Source: Mauremys mutica
Taxonomy: Eukaryota; Chordata; Testudines; Geoemydidae
Direction: 5' to 3'
Length of the DNA stretch: 64,000 bases
Assembly: GCF_020497125.1 (NCBI RefSeq)
Contig: NC_059080.1
Coordinates: 70,042,618-70,106,617 of the forward strand
In this document: piece by piece, positions 59,186 to 64,000 of the stretch
Numbering within the stretch: the stretch's first letter is position 1
Layout of the letters: the number at the start of each line of letters is the position of its first letter
Notes under the pieces: generated by a model
What the model was told of the DNA's origin: nothing
What the model saw: only the letters and a program-made list of their open reading frames with translations
Databases searched by the model: none
Translations under genes and position numbers: made by a program

Positions 59186-59640
59186 AGGCTGGGGGATGAA
59201 TCGAAAAATCTGGGGGAAAAAATATCAGTTCCATTTTAATCAAAGTTTGGGGAGGATGGCTCAGTTTCCTGCCCAAACAAACAAGCAAGCAAGCAAAATC
59301 CTGAAAAATAATCATTTTGGGTCAAACAAAAATGTTTCATTAGAAATTTTTTTTCATGTTTTGCCATTATGTTTTGGGTGAGGAATTTTTGCCATTTGTT
59401 TTAATTAGCTAAATTTCAAAACAAAAAGCTGTTTAAAACAAAGTCAAAATATTTTTATTTTCAAAACAAAACATTTTGTTTCAAAATGGCCAAAATGAAC
59501 TATTTTGATTGAACTTGTAGGGGAAAAAAATCATAATTTTGGTCCTCCCTCCACACCCAAAAAATGCATTTTCTGGCGGATTTATTTTTCACCCAAAAAA
59601 AAAATTCACAAAAACTTACAGCTGTGAAAAACCAGATTTT
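59186..59640. repeat. AT-rich dispersed repeat copy
   Basis: AACAAAATTTTGTTT-like, self-complementary AT-rich phrases, CATTTTGTTTCAAAATGGCC and TTTTCTGGCGGATTT, ending AAAACCAGATTTTCC. It includes the 68-bp segment 59333-59400 that is copied in reverse at 60051-60118. Confidence 0.55.
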
Positions 59641-60050
59641 CCTCCCGGCATGAATATAATGAAGGAATCATACAATTACACGAACACAGATATATACTGA
59701 TTAAAATAAAGTACCCATAGAAGATCCAGTAGCTTTCCAAAGGGAAAACGAGGAGCTTTGGAGTTATACTGTCTCATTCTCAATCTTTCATCGATAGTTT
59801 GTTGGGTGATGTAACAGGGTCAGCTGCCCCATTGCCAGGAGTGGCTCTGCAGCAACTTGCCTCAGTTTCCCCTATTCAGGATTCTAAGTAAATTCCATCA
59901 GTCCAGAGTCTTTAACACATTCCCCTTCTGGCACTAATTTGTAGAATTCAAAACAAACTCAGTCCTGGGGCTTCTCCCCTTTCTGGTTCTTCCCCGCTTT
60001 GACAAGCCACTACTAGCCATACCTGATGGGAGTCTTTTGGTCTCTAAAGC
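59641..60050. other. Unrecognised noncoding DNA
   Basis: Contains CTTGCCTCAGTTTCCCC, which could be a SINE scrap, otherwise nothing. Confidence 0.35.
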
Positions 60051-60118
60051 AACAAATGGCAAAAATTCCTCACCCAAAACATAATGGCAAAACATGAAAA
60101 AAAAATTCTAATGAAACA
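60051..60118. repeat. Inverted 68-bp copy of 59333-59400
   Basis: Reverse complement identical at 67 of 68 positions to 59333-59400 (only one A/T change beside the homopolymer). It abuts the 5' end of the CR1 insert directly. Confidence 0.95.
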
Positions 60119-61287
60119 ACAGCTTTACGATGACATTTAATAGTGAAAAGTGCAAGGTCATGCATTTAGGGATTAATAACAAGAATTTTAGTTATAAATT
60201 GGGGACACATAAGCTGGAAGTAACAGAGGAGGAAAAGGACCTCGGAGTATTGGTTGATTACAGGATGACTATGAGCCGCCAATGTGATATGGTCGTGAAA
60301 AAAGCTAATGAAGTTTTCGGATGCATCAGGCGAGGTATTTCCAGCAAAGATAAGGAGGTGTTAGTACCGTTATACAAGGCACTGGTGAGACCTCATCTGG
60401 AATACTGTGTGCAGTTCTGGTCTCCCATGTTTAAGAAGGATGAATTCAAACTGGAACAGGTTCAGAGACGGGCTGCTAGGATGATCCGAGGAATGGAAAA
60501 CCTGTCTTATGAAAGAAGAATCAAAGAGCTTGGCTTGTTTAGCCTAACCAAAAGAAGGTTGAGGGGGGATATGATTGTTCTTTATAAATATATCAGAGGG
60601 ATAAATATTCGAGAGGGAGAGGAATTATTTAAGCTTAGTACCAATGTGGACACAAGAACAAATGGATATAAACTGGACACTAGGAAGTTTAGACTTGAAA
60701 TTAGACAAAGGTTTCTAACCATTAGAGGAGTGAAGTTCTGGAACAGCCTTCCAAGGGGAGTAGTGGGGGCAAAAGACATATCTGGCTTTAAGACTAAGCT
60801 TGATAAGTTTATGGAGGGGATGGTATGATGGGATAGTCTAATTTTGGCAATTAATTTGGCAATTTATCTTAATTATCAGCAGGTAAGTATGCCCAGTGGT
60901 CTGTGATGGGATGTTAGATGGGATGGGATCTGAGTTACTACAGAGAATTATTTCCTGGGTGCTGGCTAGTGAGTCTTGCCCACATGCTCAGGGTTTATCT
61001 GATTGCCATATTTGGGGTCAGGAAGGAATTTTCCTCCAGGGCAGGTTGGCAGAGGCCCTGGAGGTTTTTTGCCTTCCTCTGCAGCATGGGGCACGGGTCA
61101 CTTGCTGGAGGATTCTCTGCAGCTTGAGGTCTTCAAACCACAATTTGAGGACTTCAGTAACTCAGACATAGGTTAAGGGGTTGTTATTGAAGTGGATGGG
61201 TGAGATTCTGTGACCTGCATTGTGCAGGAGGTCAGACTAGATGATCATAACGGTCCCTTCTGACCTTAAAGTCTATGAGTCTATGAG
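60119..61287 (+). mobile_element. CR1-type LINE, 5' truncated, young-looking
   Basis: The reverse-transcriptase C-terminus (60130-60828) is followed by a long, well-preserved 3' UTR: GGGATAGTCTAATTTTGGCA, GGGATGTTAGATGGGATGGG, GGAAGGAATTTTCCTCCAGG, CACTTGCTGGAGGATTCTCT, CAGACTAGATGATCATAACG, GTCCCTTCTGACCTTAAAG. It ends in a short 8-mer array (TCTATGAG) at 61272-61287, the CR1 hallmark. The 5' breakpoint lies at the 68-bp inverted patch. Confidence 0.93.
60130..60828 (+). CDS. CR1 reverse transcriptase C-terminal region, partial
   Basis: 232 uninterrupted codons of the CR1 ORF2 product, which reverse-transcribes element RNA at the nicked target. Visible landmarks: KCKVMHLG near the start, EEEKDLGVLVD, VLVPLYKALVRPHLEYCVQF (the conserved segment after the palm), QRRAARMIRGM, and a C-terminal GVKFWNSLPRGVV followed by a stop at 60826-60828. 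The YxDD catalytic box, the palm and the endonuclease domain lie upstream and are absent. The ATG at 60130 is internal; the frame is open back to the breakpoint at about 60119. No promoter is present, so this is a dead fragment. Lack of stops suggests a fairly recent insertion. Confidence 0.93.
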   Translation: MTFNSEKCKVMHLGINNKNFSYKLGTHKLEVTEEEKDLGVLVDYRMTMSRQCDMVVKKANEVFGCIRRGISSKDKEVLVPLYKALVRPHLEYCVQFWSPMFKKDEFKLEQVQRRAARMIRGMENLSYERRIKELGLFSLTKRRLRGDMIVLYKYIRGINIREGEELFKLSTNVDTRTNGYKLDTRKFRLEIRQRFLTIRGVKFWNSLPRGVVGAKDISGFKTKLDKFMEGMV

Positions 61288-62234
61288 CCTCTTCTGCAGC
61301 CTGCAGGCACCTCCTAACCTCTGTAGCTTCACTCTGCCACAGCTTCCTCCTCCTGTTTCTCTCTGGCTCTTTATAGAGACCAGCTTCCCTCTCAGGTCCC
61401 ACTGGGAGGCTGTTAATGAGGCACAGGTGGCCTGGCACAATTCCCCTTTAAAAGGCCCAGTCTAGGCTTGTTGTCAGGACCATCAGAACTACAGGTAGGT
61501 GAAACAAGCTCAGGGGCCTTGGGAGTAGCAGGCTGCTTCAGGCCTTCTCCTACTTTCAGTGGGGAAACTATCTAGTGTACTGTTATTATGAGGGGAGGCC
61601 ATTTAACAGAGAACTTTTTCAAGTCAGTGGTATGCTGTTTGCTGCCCTGCCCAGCAGCAGAGTGCACCAGAGAATCAAGTGATAAGAGTGATGTCACTAC
61701 TTCACAAGCATCAGTCAACAGCTGAGTGACATCCCTGTGACAATACCTAACAACATTTAGAATAGTAGATCCAGGACACATTTGCTCTTTGACAGCCAAG
61801 CATCTTCAAACAAGGGACTATAGATTGAAGACACCCCTTCCACAGAATAGGGCAGAAAGCATTCCCCTCAGGCTGCTCTAATTCATGCCAGGGACAGGTC
61901 AGACAGGCCCTCAGCCAAATCCACACAGGCAAAAAAAAAAGTCATAAAGCCTCCTGAAAGACAGAGCACAGAGCTGAAGGCTCACAATTTTGTAAAATTG
62001 TGATAGAGAAAGTATAAGAAAAGATATTGGAGAGAGAAATTAGAGAGCACCTGTTTATCAAACAGAGTGTGCCACACATTGTGGGCCAGATTGTCATGTG
62101 TTGTGTGGGTGGGAGGAGGATAAAGACACCTCCCTAGACCAACAAGGACCTCTCTGCATCTGCAGAAAGGAGAGACTGCTCACTCCTCTCCCCTGGGGAT
62201 CAAATCGCTGAAGGGAGGCTGAGAGGTCTAGAGT
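61288..62234. other. Unrecognised noncoding DNA
   Basis: Starts immediately after the CR1 tail. Contains TTCCCCTTTAAAAGGCCCAG at about 61440. No gene. Confidence 0.4.
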
Positions 62235-62345
62235 TGGCTAGAGCTGGTCAGCAGTTTTCCAATGAACCAGTTTTCATCAAAAAATATCAATATGTCAAAT
62301 ATTGGATGTTTCTGTGAAATATCTATTTTGATGGATTTTCCCTGA
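62235..62345. repeat. AT-rich dispersed repeat, short copy
   Basis: TAGAGCTGGTCAGCAGTTTTCC is the reverse complement counterpart of the CCAGCTCTAG end of the other copies; CATCAAAAAATATC and TTTTGATGGATTTTCC follow. Confidence 0.5.
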
Positions 62346-64000
62346 AACACAGTTAGGTTTCCTGTCATCTTGCCTGGTGGGCTCTGAGTAGCCAGGCTTC
62401 TGGGGTCCATGTCTCCAATACAGCCCAAACATACAAACTACTTCAGAGTCCAAGGCCCCAGGACTTTCAAACTGCCTGCCACAGAATGACAGCCTCCCAG
62501 CCCTGCCTTTATCAGGGACTCAGCTAGAAAATTGGTAATTCTGACTTTTAATCAGCTCTGGGCATGGAACCATATTACCAGCTCCAATGGAGCAGGGCCA
62601 GGCATTGGGGGAAGCAACCAGAATACTCATCCCGTATGCAAATAGTAGTCCCAGGAAAGATTACACCTGCCATTCCACAACACCCACATACAGGATAGTG
62701 GCACAAATGCCACAATGCAGCCCTGTCCATGGATGACTGACAAGCGAGCATGAGATTTTTTTTATTTTTTTTGGTCTTTAAACTGAATATCCTACTCAGG
62801 CTAGAAAGTCGTTTATGTTCACCAGATTTAGGGTTTGGAATATGCTCTACTTATTTAAATATCCTCTGCCAACTATAGAGAAATTAAAAAGAAGCCGGCT
62901 TCTGGCACTCCGGTACTTATATTCATTCTCTCTCTGAAGCAGTAAGAATATTATTTCAGAATGTCAATTTTGGCAAAGTTTCAAAGCTGATCAGTGCCAG
63001 GCTTTAGAGGAAAAAATAATCACATGTATAATTAAAATGCTCCCTTCCAAGCCTGGTGTAAGCTGTAGTATCAGGGATATTGTGTTGCTGGTACAGTCAG
63101 ATTCCATTCCTACCAAACAAGTGGGCATTTGCAGGTAGGCATAGTGGTGCCTGACTAAAGGCAGAATAAACCCAAAACTTCATTCCTTTTCCCAGATCTG
63201 TGATGATAAAAAAATAAAAAATAAAACCAGACCTTTTAAAATGTTTGAAAAGATTCAGCTAAGAGGCCTATTTGCCCACCCACCAACAAATCCCTCCATT
63301 TCAAACAACTGAAAGAAATTTTCCCTTCTGTGCACAGGAATGACCATTCCTCATCCTCTCAATTCATTTCCCTAAATGACCAGCATATCCACAATGTGCC
63401 ATCACACCCCACAGTTTACAGGACTCCACATACTCCATGAATCTCCCCCCACCCCCGCATTTTTTTTTATCCCTGAAGATCTTCGTGTGGACTACGGTCC
63501 TGCAGCATGTCTGCTAGCACCCCAGACAAAAATGCCATAGGGTGCTGAAACCAACTACTGAAGGAGAGTGAGGACCTAGAAGACAAACAGCTGAATTGCC
63601 AGGAATTTTAGGGTTGGAAGAGTCTGAGAGGAAGGGAAGGGGTGCAGCATAAGGGGAGAGGAGGGTCAGGACGTCAGATAGGAAGATGTGACACTACGGC
63701 GGGAATCACAAAAAGGGAGCCAAGCCAAAGCCTATTAAGAAACTGAGAAATCTTGCAAGAGAGACGATGACTCAATTAAAGGGTTGACAAGAAGGGTGAG
63801 GGGCTGAGATATGAGATCATTCCTGGAAGGGGCCTATTGAGGACCAGGGACTTGATAGATGAAACCTCAACACTTTGGATCAGATTTGGAGAAACATCGG
63901 AATCTGGGGGCTTATCCCAAGTGAATTAAGTCACTGAACTCATTGAAATTCATCTCTCACAGCAGGTCGTATTGGTGTGTGGATAACATTAGAGTGTTTT
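62346..64000. other. No recognisable gene or repeat
   Basis: Mixed noncoding DNA with a T run (62757-62770), an A-rich run at 63209-63226 and a C/T run at 63445-63471. No supported gene. Confidence 0.45.

Noticed and set aside
59333..60118. The 68-bp inverted pair as TIRs of a 786-bp transposon
   Set aside because: The left arm is interior to an AT-rich repeat, there are no matching target duplications outside the arms, and the right arm stops at the CR1 breakpoint.
1..64000. CRISPR arrays, operons or other prokaryotic systems, and endogenous retrovirus genes
   Set aside because: No regularly spaced repeats, no dense coding and no gag, pol or env-like frames seen; the only polymerase-like frames belong to CR1, PLE and possibly L2 elements.

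Overview
This window is vertebrate nuclear DNA, most likely from a turtle (Testudines). The inference rests on the repeats: CR1-type LINE 3' ends, Penelope-like (PLE) 3' ends, several hAT and Tigger-like miniature transposons, tRNA-derived MIR-like SINEs, and no sign of Alu, L1 or bacterial gene organisation. I found no host protein-coding exon, rRNA, tRNA gene or CRISPR array that I can defend. Nearly all short reading frames here are chance frames, many of them inside repeats. The recognisable coding remnants all belong to transposons: a CR1 reverse-transcriptase C-terminus (open for 232 codons, + strand, 60130-60828), a PLE GIY-YIG endonuclease end (- strand, 24788-25018), a hAT transposase (about 25233-26153), a decayed CR1 (27567-28322) and a possible L2-like fragment (49700-49940). 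The window is best read as intergenic or intronic DNA.

Layout. 1-5 kb: mostly single-copy, AT-rich DNA with one palindromic MITE, a SINE scrap, two stretches that look like candidate conserved noncoding elements, and at the end a 160-bp hAT MITE with 8-bp target duplications. 5-20 kb: mostly unrecognised, with scattered old fragments. 22.3-26.5 kb: the densest nest. It holds a PLE copy ending in a perfect hairpin, then a second PLE copy split by a 921-bp Tigger-like element, abutting a hAT element whose two long inverted arms both carry the transposase C-terminus. 27.5-29.1 kb: a dead CR1 split by a DNA transposon, then a clean PLE 3' end. 29-38.9 kb: mainly unrecognised, with a SINE split by a hAT MITE at 35.1 kb. 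38.9-42.2 kb: fold-back elements and GC-rich hAT MITEs, one nested in another element. 45-51 kb: a C-rich composite repeat, a CR1 3' end and several DNA transposons. 51.6-58 kb: three PLE copies with inverted 5' arms and a SINE. 59-61.3 kb: the youngest-looking CR1, joined at its 5' end to a 68-bp inverted copy of DNA lying about 0.7 kb upstream. 61.3-64 kb: mostly unrecognised.

The most interesting signal is structural. Four separate PLE-derived insertions (22.3, 51.7, 55.5 and 57.4 kb), from at least two PLE subfamilies, each have the same form: a 3' end in one orientation and, at the opposite end, an inverted copy of the adjoining element sequence that forms a long hairpin. Two of the four have clear 12-14 bp target duplications. 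This points to a recurrent self-templating step during PLE insertion rather than chance rearrangement. No new host system was found.
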